Origin: CAVSUZ01 sp963791885
GTDB lineage: Bacteria > Pseudomonadota > Alphaproteobacteria > Acetobacterales > Acetobacteraceae
Assembly: GCA_963791885.1 (NCBI GenBank)
Contig: CAWBUL010000006.1
Span: forward strand, 2,108,001 to 2,172,000
Reading direction: 5' to 3'
DNA length: 64,000 nt
The notes under the pieces are model-generated. The model saw only the letters and a list, made by a program, of their open reading frames with translations. It was not told the origin of the DNA and did no database searches. The translations under genes and the position numbers were made by a program. Shown one piece after another: positions 44,384-53,772 of this stretch. Position 1 is the first letter of the stretch, and each line of letters begins with the position of its first letter.

Positions 44384-46054
44384 ATGAACCACGACCTGGA
44401 GATCGCGCGGGCCACGCAACTGAAGCCGATCACTGAGATCGCGGCGAAGTTGGGCGCGCCGGCAGACGCTCTGGAGCCGTACGGACGATACAAGGCGAAG
44501 ATCGGGTTCGACTTCATTCGCGGGGCGCAGGACGGGCCGGACGGCGCGCTGGTCCTGGTCAGTGGGATCAGCCCAACGCCGGCCGGCGAGGGGAAGACGA
44601 CGACAACGGTGGGGTTGGCGGATGCGTTGAATCGCATCGGCATGCGCGCGGCGATCTGCTTGCGCGAACCCAGTCTGGGACCGAGCTTCGGGCAGAAGGG
44701 CGGCGCAGCCGGCGGGGGCCACGCGCAGGTGGCGCCGATGGAGGAGATCAACCTCCATTTCACCGGCGACTTCCACGCCATCACCGCGGCCAACAACCTG
44801 CTCGCGGCGATGCTCGACAACCACGTGTATTGGGGCAACGCGCTCGGCATCGATGTGCGGCGTGTGTCGTGGCGCCGGGCATTGGATGTGAACGACCGCG
44901 CGTTGCGCTCCATCGTCAACGGATTGGGTGGTGTGGCGAACGGGGCGCCGCGGGAGGACGGGTTCGACATCGCTGTCGCGTCCGAGGTGATGGCGGTGTT
45001 CTGCCTGTCGCGCGACCTGGCCGATTTGCAGGCGCGGCTGGCGCGCATGGTCGTGGCGCAAACTCGCGATGGGCGCATGATCACCGCCGGTAATCTGAAG
45101 GCGGACGGAGCGATGGCCGCGCTGCTGCGCGACGCCCTGCAGCCCAACCTGGTGCAATCGCTGGAAGGGACCCCGGCGCTGGTGCATGGCGGGCCGTTCG
45201 CCAACATCGCGCATGGTTGCAACTCGGTGATGGCGACACGGTTGGCGCTGAAGCTGGCCGATGTGCTGGTGACCGAGGCCGGGTTCGGCGCTGATCTGGG
45301 GGCCGAGAAGTTCCTTGATATCAAGTGCCGCGCGGCGGGGCTGACGCCGGCGGCGTGCGTCATCGTCGCGACCATCCGGGCGCTGAAGATGCATGGTGGC
45401 GTGGCACGCTCGGATCTCGGGCGGGAAGACCCTGCGGCGGTGACACGCGGCGTGGCGAACCTCGAACGCCACGTCGAGAACATGGGCAAGTTCGGCCTGC
45501 CCGTGATCGTCGGGGTGAACATGTTCACCTCGGATACCGAGGCTGAGTTCGCAGCTCTGCACGCCGCGATGGATCGGCGCGGGGTGCCGGTGGTGGCATG
45601 CACGCACTGGGCCGAGGGCGGCGCGGGCGCGGCGGATCTGGCGCGCGCGGTGCAGGCGGCGATCGAGAGCGGTGAGGCGCGGTACCGGCCGTTGTATCCG
45701 CTGGATATGCCGCTTGCCGATAAGATCCGCACGATTGCGCGGGAGATTTACCGTGCGTCGGATGTTTCCTTTGCACCCAATGTCGCGCGGCGGCTGGAGG
45801 CGTTCGAGGCAGCTGGATTCCGCGATGTGCCGGTGTGCATCGCCAAGACGCAATACAGCTTCAGTGCCGATCCGGCGCTGATGGGCGCGCCGGAGGGGCA
45901 CATTCTGCCGGTGCGCGAGGTCCGGCTGTCAGCGGGCGCGGGATTCGTGGTGGCGATCTGCGGCGATATTCTGACGATGCCGGGGCTGCCGCGGGTGCCG
46001 GCGGCGGAAGCGATCAGGCTGGATGCGAGCGGGCAGATCGAGGGGCTGTTCTGA
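44384..46054 (+). CDS. fhs: Formate-tetrahydrofolate ligase
   Basis: Fhs makes 10-formyl-THF from formate, THF and ATP. From ATG 44384 it is 556 aa, the normal size. PTPAGEGKTTTTVGLADAL is the ATP-binding P-loop (about 65-83). CLREPSLGPSFGQKGGAAGG, HFTGDFHAITAANNLLAAML and DNHVYWGNALGIDVRRVSW are near-invariant family segments. It follows the aminotransferase with a 1-nt gap; the pair may feed formate-derived C1 units into serine/glycine metabolism. Confidence 0.97.
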   Translation: MNHDLEIARATQLKPITEIAAKLGAPADALEPYGRYKAKIGFDFIRGAQDGPDGALVLVSGISPTPAGEGKTTTTVGLADALNRIGMRAAICLREPSLGPSFGQKGGAAGGGHAQVAPMEEINLHFTGDFHAITAANNLLAAMLDNHVYWGNALGIDVRRVSWRRALDVNDRALRSIVNGLGGVANGAPREDGFDIAVASEVMAVFCLSRDLADLQARLARMVVAQTRDGRMITAGNLKADGAMAALLRDALQPNLVQSLEGTPALVHGGPFANIAHGCNSVMATRLALKLADVLVTEAGFGADLGAEKFLDIKCRAAGLTPAACVIVATIRALKMHGGVARSDLGREDPAAVTRGVANLERHVENMGKFGLPVIVGVNMFTSDTEAEFAALHAAMDRRGVPVVACTHWAEGGAGAADLARAVQAAIESGEARYRPLYPLDMPLADKIRTIAREIYRASDVSFAPNVARRLEAFEAAGFRDVPVCIAKTQYSFSADPALMGAPEGHILPVREVRLSAGAGFVVAICGDILTMPGLPRVPAAEAIRLDASGQIEGLF

Positions 46055-46141
46055 GCCTCGCCAAGGGCGCTTAAGTCCGGCCGGCCCGCGCGGTGCTTGG
46101 CTCATCACGCATTGTCTGGTTCGCTTGCGACAAAGGCAGTC

Positions 46142-46258
46142 TTAACACGGAGTTCACTGAGGACGCGCGGAGGCGCACGGAGCCATAGCCACTGGGGCTG
46201 CGCCTGACAGCAAACAATCTTGCTTATCGCGATATTGTCTCCATGATCTCCGTGTTAA
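46142..46258. repeat. 117-bp element bounded by perfect 11-bp inverted repeats
   Basis: TTAACACGGAG (46142-46152) and CTCCGTGTTAA (46248-46258) bound a segment whose left side has CACTGAGGACGCGCGGAGGC and CACGGAG repeats. It fills half of the 238-bp fhs-serine hydrolase gap, which has no other gene. Short ACGGAG-rich intergenic elements are widespread in bacteria; this one has the shape of a small non-autonomous palindromic element. Confidence 0.55.
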
Positions 46259-46292
46259 ACACTTGCTTGGAGACAGAGCGAGTTTGCAGGGC

Positions 46293-47291
46293 GTGACCGC
46301 AGCCGAAATCCTAAACGCCGCCGAGCTGCATGTGGCCGAAGCTGTGTCCGATCGGATACCCGGCGCGGCATTGGGTGTTGTGACGAATGCAGGTGATCGT
46401 GCGGTCGAGATATTCGGGCTGGCGCAGCTGCAACCGTCCTGTGAGCCTTTGCATCGCGATACCTGGTTCGATCTTGCGTCGCTGACCAAGGTGCTGTTCA
46501 CGACACCGACCATTTTGCATTTGGTTGCACAGGGCCGCATCGCGCTGGATGACCCACTCACCGTCGCGATACCGGATTTGCGGCAATACGACATGGGCGC
46601 CGCGGAGCGGTGTCTCACGTTTCGCCAGTGCCTGAGCCACGCCACGCATCTGCCAGCCGTGGAACCGCTGTACACATATGGCCTCGAGCCTGCGACCCTG
46701 CGTGCCTTCATCCTGCAGCGGGTCTGGCGAGAAGGCCCGCCGGTTTATTCCGATATCAATTTCATGCTGCTGGGCATTGCGATCGAGCGGCTGACAGGAC
46801 GCTCGATGAGTGAGCAATCACTGCCGCCGCGCTTCACATGGCGTCCGGATCCGGCGAATACTGCGGCGACCGAACAGTGTACCTGGCGCGGACGGGTGAT
46901 GCGGGGGGAAGTGCACGACGAGAATGCCTTCGCTCTCGGCGGCGCTGCTGGTCATGCCGGGCTGTTCGGGACGATCGATGGCGTCCTGGATGCTGCACAA
47001 GGTCTGCTTCAAGGTGCCGAACCGTGGGGCGCTGAGATGCGTGCGCGGCAATCGGCCACGCGGTGCCTGGGATGGGAGGCCCGTCACGACGGGTGGTCAG
47101 GCGGTAATTCCTGCTCTTCCGAAACGATCGGCCACACGGGATTCACCGGCACTGGAGTATGGATCGATTTCCATCGCGGATTGGCATGGGCGCTGCTGAC
47201 GAACCGGGTGCATCCAACGCGACATCGGGATACAGGCATTCAGGCGCTTCGCCGGCAGGTGGGCGATCTCATCGTGGGGGCGGTGCAATGA
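46293..47291 (+). CDS. Serine hydrolase, beta-lactamase/penicillin-binding family
   Basis: From GTG 46293 (GCAGGG upstream; TTG 46263 is the far alternative) it is 332 aa. The class C-like triad is present: SLTK in DLASLTKVLFT (about 66), YSD in PVYSDINFMLLGIAIERLTG and HTG in IGHTGFTGTGVWIDF. No export signal is obvious, so it may be cytosolic or use another route. Such enzymes cleave amide or ester bonds in D-amino-acid peptides, lactams or esters. It overlaps the M15 peptidase gene by 4 nt and is the first gene of an eight-gene run. Confidence 0.85.
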   Translation: MTAAEILNAAELHVAEAVSDRIPGAALGVVTNAGDRAVEIFGLAQLQPSCEPLHRDTWFDLASLTKVLFTTPTILHLVAQGRIALDDPLTVAIPDLRQYDMGAAERCLTFRQCLSHATHLPAVEPLYTYGLEPATLRAFILQRVWREGPPVYSDINFMLLGIAIERLTGRSMSEQSLPPRFTWRPDPANTAATEQCTWRGRVMRGEVHDENAFALGGAAGHAGLFGTIDGVLDAAQGLLQGAEPWGAEMRARQSATRCLGWEARHDGWSGGNSCSSETIGHTGFTGTGVWIDFHRGLAWALLTNRVHPTRHRDTGIQALRRQVGDLIVGAVQ

Positions 47292-48067
47292 CGCTCGGAT
47301 GTTGGCGGTGCTGGTTCATGGTCGCCGGTTTGCTGATCAGTAGCACGGCTCTGAGCATCGCAGCTTCGGTCAGTGATCTGGTTCATGTCTATCCGGATGA
47401 ATTGGTCGGTTTCGACGGCACAAATCTGATCTGGCGCGACGGCACGCGCATGCCCGTGGATGATGGGCAGCCCGCCAAGGGTTTCGAGGAGCAGCTGCAA
47501 CACGGCTCCATCCTTGATCAGCTGAGACTGTCTTATCCTGCGGGCGCCCCCATCCAGCCGCCGCAAGATGATCCGGGTCGTGTGCGCAACAGGGCATTCT
47601 TCGACAAGATGTATGGCGATTGCAAACTCGGGCAGGTGGCCCCGAAGCTTGTACCGGTCGTATGGCTCCCGAAGACCTGGGGCCACATCGTCAGGATCAC
47701 CAGCGTCAACGGTATCGACCGGCATCTGGAAGCGATATCGCGCGAATTGGACGAGCTCCCGGCCGAAGATAAGAAATACCTCTATCCGCCGGGCGGAACT
47801 TATAACTGCCGGAGTGTCGCCGATACCGGCGGCACGAGCATGCATGCCTGGGGAGCGGCGATCGACATCAACACGCGATACTCGGATTACTGGCTTTGGC
47901 GACAGCAAGCCGGTGGTGTTCCGATTTATGTCAATCGCATTCCGGCGGAGATCGTTGCGATCTTTGAGCGGCACGGCTTCATCTGGGGTGGTCGCTGGGA
48001 GCATTTCGACACAATGCATTTCGAATACAGGCCGGAGCTTTTGGGACCGCTGGCGGGAGATGATTGA
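47288..48067 (+). CDS. M15-family (D-Ala-D-Ala carboxypeptidase-like) metallopeptidase
   Basis: The 259-aa protein has a signal-like start (MVAGLLISSTALSIAASVSD). The C-terminal half has TSMHAWGAAIDINTRYSDYW, then HGFIWGGRWEHFDTMHFEYR. The His of MHAW, the Asp of AIDIN and the final His of MHFEY fit the zinc ligands of VanY/L,D-peptidase-type M15 enzymes. It would cut peptide stems of peptidoglycan or related peptides in the periplasm. It is tightly coupled to the serine hydrolase before it and the cupin after it. Confidence 0.8.
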   Translation: MTLGCWRCWFMVAGLLISSTALSIAASVSDLVHVYPDELVGFDGTNLIWRDGTRMPVDDGQPAKGFEEQLQHGSILDQLRLSYPAGAPIQPPQDDPGRVRNRAFFDKMYGDCKLGQVAPKLVPVVWLPKTWGHIVRITSVNGIDRHLEAISRELDELPAEDKKYLYPPGGTYNCRSVADTGGTSMHAWGAAIDINTRYSDYWLWRQQAGGVPIYVNRIPAEIVAIFERHGFIWGGRWEHFDTMHFEYRPELLGPLAGDD

Positions 48068-48068
48068 G

Positions 48069-48671
48069 ATGGCTGCGCTCCGCTCTCCCGAACTCCAGTC
48101 GTTCTTGGCGTCGGCTGAAGATGCCATTCACCGTCGATCGGGATCCGATGACCGGGTGCAGCTTGCTGCCCAGCGGATCTTTACGTCGCTGACGACTGCA
48201 AGCACGTGCGCCGGGCAACAGAAAGCCGCCCGGTTGCCCGTCTGCGACCATCTGCCAAGAGCGATGGAGGAAGCACGGGCCGTTGGGTCAGTTGCCGACG
48301 CCTTCGCTGGGATCGAACCGCAGCTCACCTGGAAGCGCCGTGATGGCGCGGAGAGACAAGGTGAGGCGTTCCTCAACGGCCATGCCAACGCGACAATCGT
48401 GGGTCCGGAGGGGATCGAGATACGGCGCGATGTCTGGATCGGCGTGAGCCTCATGGCGCCGCAGACGCGATACCCGGACCACCATCACCCGCCTGAGGAG
48501 TTCTACCTCGTGCTGTCGCGAGGGCAGTGGCGCCAGGCGAGCAATCCGTGGCACGAGCCCGGTATCGGCGGCCTTGTCTACAATCCCCCGGATATCGTGC
48601 ACGCGATGCGTTCGATGGACGAGCCACTGCTCGCACTTTGGTTCCTATGGACAGGGCAGCAGAACGGGTGA
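48069..48671 (+). CDS. Cupin, DMSP-lyase (DddQ)-like
   Basis: From ATG 48069 (GGGAG 9 nt upstream; 48060 possible) it is 200 aa. RYPDHHHPPEEFYLVLSRGQ and VYNPPDIVHAM form a cupin metal site. The spacing His140-x3-Glu144-x-Tyr146-x31-His178 equals the His-Glu-Tyr-His spacing I recall for the metal ligands and catalytic Tyr of DddQ, which splits dimethylsulfoniopropionate into DMS and acrylate. The N-terminal helical part also suits the family. Whether DMSP is the substrate in a probably non-marine host is open; neighbours point to peptides or amines instead. Confidence 0.75.
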   Translation: MAALRSPELQSFLASAEDAIHRRSGSDDRVQLAAQRIFTSLTTASTCAGQQKAARLPVCDHLPRAMEEARAVGSVADAFAGIEPQLTWKRRDGAERQGEAFLNGHANATIVGPEGIEIRRDVWIGVSLMAPQTRYPDHHHPPEEFYLVLSRGQWRQASNPWHEPGIGGLVYNPPDIVHAMRSMDEPLLALWFLWTGQQNG

Positions 48672-48731
48672 GCATGGGAGGGCCGCTTTCTTCCCTTCAG
48701 CATCGGCCGTGCTATCAGCCCTAGCATCCCG

Positions 48732-50546
48732 ATGCTCCTCACCGTCGCAGACCTCACCATCAGCTTCCCCGCCGATGCCGGCCGGACCTCTGTGGTCCGC
48801 GGTCTCGATCTGTCCATCGATGAAGGGCAAACCGTTGCCGTCGTGGGCGAGTCCGGCTCCGGCAAGTCGGTGACCGCGCTCGCGATCACGCGGCTGTTGG
48901 ATTACGCGGGCGGACGCATCGACGCGGGACGGATCGCGTTTCGCACCCGCGGCGGTGAGACCCTGGATCTGGCGCACGAGACGCAGGCGCGCATGCGCGA
49001 TCTGCGCGGGCCGGAGATCGCAATGATCTTCCAGGAGCCGATGACCTCGCTCAATCCGGTGCTGCGGATCGGCGATCAGATTGCCGAGGCGATCATGCTG
49101 CATCAGGGACTGGGCAAGGCGGCGGCGCGGGAGGAAGCGCGGCGGATGCTGGAGCGGGTGCGCATTCCGGAAGCGGCGCGGCAGCTCGACCGATATCCGT
49201 TCCAATTATCAGGCGGCATGCGCCAGAGGGTGATGATCGCGGTGGCGCTGTCGTGCCGGCCGCGTCTGCTGATCGCGGACGAACCGACCACCGCGCTGGA
49301 CGTGACGGTGCAGGCGCAGGTGCTGCGGCTGATGCGCGGCTTGCAGCAGGAAATGGGGATGTCGCTGCTGTTCATCACGCACGACATGGGCGTGGTGGCG
49401 GAGATCGCCGACCGCGTGGTGGTGATGCGACGGGGCGAGAAGGTCGAGGAAAACGAAGCGGTCACGCTGTTTGCTGCGCCGAGCGAGCCATACACCCGGG
49501 CGCTGCTGGCGGCCGTGCCGGTGCTCGGCAGCCTGGCGGGCGAGACTCTGCCGCGGCCCTTTGCGATCGATGGCGCGGAACCGCCGGCGCAGGACACGGT
49601 GCAGCCGGAGCGCCCGCCGGTCCTGGAGGTGCGCGATCTGGTAACGCGGTTCGATGTCCGGCGGGGCGTGTTCGGCCGCACGGTCGGGCGCATTCACGCG
49701 GTGGAGCATGTGAGCTTCTCGGTTCGTCCGGGAGAGACGCTCGGCCTGGTGGGCAAGTCCGGCTGCGGCAAGTCCACGACGGGGCGCAGCATCATCCGGC
49801 TCGAGACGCCGGAAGCCGGGAACATCCTGCTGGACGGCGACGATGTGACGAAGCTGGACACGACGCGCGAGGCGCATTTGCGCCGCGCGGTGCAGTACGT
49901 GTTCCAGGATCCGTTCGCATCACTGGATCCGCGGTTGACCGTGGGCTTCTCCATCGCCGAGCCGATCCGCACGCATGGGCTGCTGTCGGGCGCCGCGATT
50001 GAACGGCGGGTCACCGAGCTATTGGAGCAGGTGGGACTGCCGGAGGGTTTTGGGCGGCGGTATCCGCATGAGCTGTCGGGCGGGCAGCGGCAGCGAGTGT
50101 GCATCGCCCGTGCGTTGGCGAGCGAGCCGCGGCTGATCATCGCCGATGAGGCGGTGGCCGCGCTGGATGTGTCGATCCGCGGACAGGTCGTGAATCTGCT
50201 GATGGATTTGCAGCGCCGACTGGGGCTGTCCTTCCTGTTCATTTCACATGATATGGCTGTCGTGGAGCGTGTCGCGCACCGCGTGGCGGTGATGTATCTG
50301 GGCCAGATCGTGGAGATCGGGCCGCGGGATGCGGTGATGAACAATCCCGGGCACGCCTATACGCGACGGCTGCTGGCGGCGGTGCCGGTGCCCGATCCTT
50401 CGCGGCGCGGGCACGACCGGGGGCTGGACGACAGCGAGGTGCCGAGCCCGATGCGCAAGCTCGGCGACGCGCCGGTTGTGGAGCCGCTCGTGCCGGTGGG
50501 CGAGGATCACTTCGTCGCCAAGCACAGGGTTGGGGGTTTGTATTAA
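48732..50546 (+). CDS. Dipeptide/oligopeptide-type ABC transporter, fused double ATPase
   Basis: The 604-aa protein joins DppD- and DppF-like ATPases. The first has GESGSGKSVTALAITRLL (about 38), YPFQLSGGMRQRVMIAVA and LLIADEPTTALDVTVQ. The second has GLVGKSGCGKSTTGRSIIRL (about 340), HELSGGQRQRVCIARALA and LIIADEAVAALDVSIRG. Both Walker and signature sets are complete, so both sites should be active. It serves the permeases at 53773 and 54690. Confidence 0.95.
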   Translation: MLLTVADLTISFPADAGRTSVVRGLDLSIDEGQTVAVVGESGSGKSVTALAITRLLDYAGGRIDAGRIAFRTRGGETLDLAHETQARMRDLRGPEIAMIFQEPMTSLNPVLRIGDQIAEAIMLHQGLGKAAAREEARRMLERVRIPEAARQLDRYPFQLSGGMRQRVMIAVALSCRPRLLIADEPTTALDVTVQAQVLRLMRGLQQEMGMSLLFITHDMGVVAEIADRVVVMRRGEKVEENEAVTLFAAPSEPYTRALLAAVPVLGSLAGETLPRPFAIDGAEPPAQDTVQPERPPVLEVRDLVTRFDVRRGVFGRTVGRIHAVEHVSFSVRPGETLGLVGKSGCGKSTTGRSIIRLETPEAGNILLDGDDVTKLDTTREAHLRRAVQYVFQDPFASLDPRLTVGFSIAEPIRTHGLLSGAAIERRVTELLEQVGLPEGFGRRYPHELSGGQRQRVCIARALASEPRLIIADEAVAALDVSIRGQVVNLLMDLQRRLGLSFLFISHDMAVVERVAHRVAVMYLGQIVEIGPRDAVMNNPGHAYTRRLLAAVPVPDPSRRGHDRGLDDSEVPSPMRKLGDAPVVEPLVPVGEDHFVAKHRVGGLY

Positions 50547-50648
50547 CCCGGCCTGCGTTACTGATGCCCGTCGTTGCGACAGTCCGCGCTCTGCTGGATC
50601 GCCAGGCGGGCTTGTGCCTAACCTGCAATAACCAAAAGGGAGGCCCGC

Positions 50649-52191
50649 ATGGCTATGCATCTGTCACGCCGTTCGTTTGGGGGATTGCTGCTGGCGACGG
50701 CCGCCACCGCGCCGCGGGAAGGCAGGGCGGCGGCGGACCTGGTCGTTGGCGTGCCGGACAACCTGACGGGGCTGGATCCAGCGGATCTGAACGACAACCT
50801 GTCGCAATCATCGGCGCGGCTGATGCACGAGGGGCTGTACATCCTCGACCGCGACATGAAGCTGGTGCCGGCTCTCGCGGAGAGCCACGAAGCGAACGAG
50901 ACCGCGACCGAGTTCGTGTTCCATCTGCGCAAGGGCGTGACATTCCACGACGGAACACCATTCAACGCCGAGGCAGTGAAGTTCAGCTATGACCGGGCGG
51001 GCAATCCGGCCAATCACCTGAAGCGGCAGAGCCTGTTCGTGATGATCGACCACACGGATGTGATGGACGAATACACCGTACGGGTGGTGCTGAAATATCC
51101 GTTTGGCGCGTTCGCCAACGACATCGCCCATCCGGGGGCGATGATCGTCAGTCCGACGGCCGTGCAGAAATACGGGAAAGACTTCACGCGGCATCCATGT
51201 GGCACAGGGCCGTACGCGTTTGTCAGCTGGTCGGCGGATACGCTGAGGTTGCAAAAGAATGCAAACTACTGGAAGCCGGGACTGCCGAAGATCGACAGCA
51301 TCACGCTGCGCAGCGTACCTGAGAACGGTGCGCGGATTGCCATGCTGAAGGCTGGGGAGGCGCAGTTCATCTATCCGGTGCCACCAGAAATGATGCAGTC
51401 CCTGCAGGCCAATCCGGATATCGCGCTGTTCGACGAGCCGTCGATCCTGACAAGGTTCGTGGCGCTAAACAATCTGCGCAAGCCGTTCAGCGACGTGCGC
51501 GTGCGCCGGGCGTTGAACTACGCGATCGACAAGGAGGCGTTCGCGCGCGTGGTCTATAGCGGCCATGCCGATCCGATGGATTCACCGATGCCGCCCAAGA
51601 TGGCGTTTTACGCCAAGCAGGGCGCGTGGCCCTACGATCCCGCGAAGGCCAAGGCTTTGCTGGCCGAGGCCGGATATCCAAACGGTTTCGAATTCGAGCA
51701 TGATCGGCGTTTCCAATACGCTGGTCGTGCGCGGCATGCAGTTCGTGCAGCAGCAGCTTGCGGCGGTCGGGGTGCGGATCGCGCTGCAGCCGCTGGATGC
51801 GGGGGTGCTGACGGCGAAAGTGTTCAACGTGCAGAAGCCGGAGGACGCGACGGTGGTGATGGACTACACCGCATGGTCATCCTCGACCGGGGATGCGGAC
51901 TGGGCGCTGCGGCCGATCCTGTACACAAAATCGTTTCCGCCGGTTCTGTCGAACCGGGCATGGTACAGCAATCCGGTGGTGGATGCGGCCATCGAGGCTG
52001 GTTTGAGCACGACGGATACGAAGGCCCGCGCCGCGGCCTATGCCAAGGTGCAATCGGTGGCGTGGGAGGAGGCACCCTGGATTGCGCTGGCGGTGGAGCA
52101 TAATCTCGCCGCCTATTCCAAGCGGCTGACGGGGGCGTATATGCGCCCGGACCAGCAATTCTCGCTGGAGCCGGATGCCGCTCTTACATAA
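50649..52191 (+). pseudogene. Peptide-type ABC substrate-binding protein 1 (family 5), frameshifted
   Basis: GGGAGG precedes MAMHLSRRSFGGLLLATAAT, a twin-arginine export signal. The first frame covers GLDPADLNDNLSQSSARLMH to YPNGFEFE. Then GAGCATGATC breaks the frame. Treating C51699 as extra gives MIGVSNTLVVRGMQFVQQQL and AWSSSTGDADWALRPILYTK to 52191. The parallel segment of the next gene (MQFLQQQLAAVG) shows where the frame should go. The corrected size is 513 aa, close to its 517-aa paralogue. Confidence 0.88.
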
Positions 52192-52209
52192 CTTGAGGAG
52201 ACAGAGGCG

Positions 52210-53763
52210 ATGTCCTCCGGCTTGAATTTGTCCCGCCGCGTGTTTCTGGGCAGTGCCGCGGCTGGAGCGCTGGCGTTTCCCGATCTGGCGCGGGCGCAGT
52301 CGCGCTCCGGCGCGCTGACGGTCGGCGTGAATGCAAACATCCTGACGCTGGACCCGGCCGACGCAAACGATACGCTGTCCCAGTCGGCAGCGCGGCTGAT
52401 CCTGGAAGGGCTGCTGTCCTTCGACAAGGACATGAAGGTGATTCCGCTGCTGGCGGAAAAGTACGAGGCGAACGACGACGCGACGCAGTTCACCTTCCAT
52501 CTTCGGCAGGGTGTGACGTTCCAGCACGGCACGCCGTTCAACGCGGCGGCGGTGAAGACCAATTTCGAGCGGATTGCGAATCCTGCGAACCACCTGAAGC
52601 GGCTGTCGCTGCTGTCGATGCTCGATCATGTGGATGTGGTGGACGAATACACCGCGCGCTGCGTGCTGAAGACGCCGTTCGGCGCATTCCTGCCGACCGT
52701 GGCGCATCCGTCGCTACAGCTGATGAGTCCGGCGGCGCTACAGAAATATGGCAAGGATATCGGGCGTAATCCGGTGGGTACCGGACCGTTCGCCTTCGAT
52801 TCCTGGCAGCCCGACACGCTCAAGGTGAAGAAGAACCCGAATTACTGGCAGAAGGGCGTGCCGTATGTGAATACGGTGACAATCCGCAGCATTCCGGAGG
52901 ACGGGGCGCGGATCGCCGCGCTGCAGGCCGGGGAAGCGCAGTTCATCTACCCGATCCCGCCGCAGCTGGCGAAGGTGGTGCAAAACAACCCCAAGCTCGA
53001 TCTGATCGACGATCCGTCCATCGTCGTCCGCTACATGGCGATGAATGTGACGAAGAAGCCGTATGGCGATCCGCGCGTGCGCCAGGCGCTGAACTATGCG
53101 GTGGACAAGGCGGCCTTCACGAAGGTGGTTTATAACGGCTTCTGCGATCCGCTTTTGTCAGCGCAGCCGCCGCTCGTGACGTTCTACAGCCCTCAGCAGG
53201 CTTATCCCTATGATCCGGCGAAGGCCAAGCAGCTGCTGGCGGCGGCTGGATTGCAAAACGGCTTCGAAGCGACGCTCTGGGGCTTGAACACCACACTGGT
53301 CATTACGGCGATGCAGTTCCTGCAGCAGCAGCTTGCGGCGGTGGGCGTGAAAGTGCGGGTCGAGCCGCTGGAGGGCGGGGTGATGACCTCCCGCATCTGG
53401 ACGGTGCAGAAGCCGGAGGAGTCACAGCTGGAGCTGTATTACGGCGCGTGGTCGTCCTCGACGGGCGATGCGGATTGGGCGCTGCGCCCATTGTTCGCCA
53501 CGAGTTCGTTCCCGCCGGTCCTGTATAATGTCGGATACTACTCCAACAGCGCGGTGGACGCGGATCTGCAGGGCGCGCTGGAGACAGCGGATCCGGAAAA
53601 GCGGGGCATGCTGTACGCCGACGCCCAGAAGCGCATCTGGGACGATGCGGCCTGGGTGTTCATGGGCGTCGAAAAGATCATCGGCGGGCGGGATAAGAGT
53701 CTGCAGGACGCGTACCGGCTGGCGGACGGCGGCATGATGATCGACGGCGCAAAATTCACGTGA
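52210..53763 (+). CDS. Peptide-type ABC substrate-binding protein 2 (family 5)
   Basis: The 517-aa protein has a twin-arginine signal (LSRRVFLGSAAAGALAF) with a likely cleavage after ARA. VNANILTLDPADANDTLSQS, HLRQGVTFQHGTPFNAAAVK and LNYAVDKAAFTKVVYNG are family 5 (DppA/OppA/NikA) segments. It is a tandem paralogue of the preceding protein, sharing motifs such as AWSSSTGDADWALRP. GAGGAG lies upstream of the ATG. Ligand may be a peptide, amine or metal chelate; the sequence does not decide. Confidence 0.93.
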   Translation: MSSGLNLSRRVFLGSAAAGALAFPDLARAQSRSGALTVGVNANILTLDPADANDTLSQSAARLILEGLLSFDKDMKVIPLLAEKYEANDDATQFTFHLRQGVTFQHGTPFNAAAVKTNFERIANPANHLKRLSLLSMLDHVDVVDEYTARCVLKTPFGAFLPTVAHPSLQLMSPAALQKYGKDIGRNPVGTGPFAFDSWQPDTLKVKKNPNYWQKGVPYVNTVTIRSIPEDGARIAALQAGEAQFIYPIPPQLAKVVQNNPKLDLIDDPSIVVRYMAMNVTKKPYGDPRVRQALNYAVDKAAFTKVVYNGFCDPLLSAQPPLVTFYSPQQAYPYDPAKAKQLLAAAGLQNGFEATLWGLNTTLVITAMQFLQQQLAAVGVKVRVEPLEGGVMTSRIWTVQKPEESQLELYYGAWSSSTGDADWALRPLFATSSFPPVLYNVGYYSNSAVDADLQGALETADPEKRGMLYADAQKRIWDDAAWVFMGVEKIIGGRDKSLQDAYRLADGGMMIDGAKFT

Positions 53764-53772
53764 CGCGTTAAG

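Noticed and set aside
43261..45732. Open frame of 823 codons on the minus strand
   Set aside because: It is the antisense of the aminotransferase and fhs genes, is rich in Ser, Arg and Pro, and has no recognisable motif; it arises from high GC at third codon positions.
46055..46141. Terminator after fhs
   Set aside because: Some local pairing is possible in this GC-rich stretch, but no stem followed by a T-run is clear.
48069..48671. Firm assignment as a DMSP lyase
   Set aside because: The metal-site spacing fits, but no DMSP-specific transporter or acrylate gene is nearby and many cupins of this superfamily act on other substrates.
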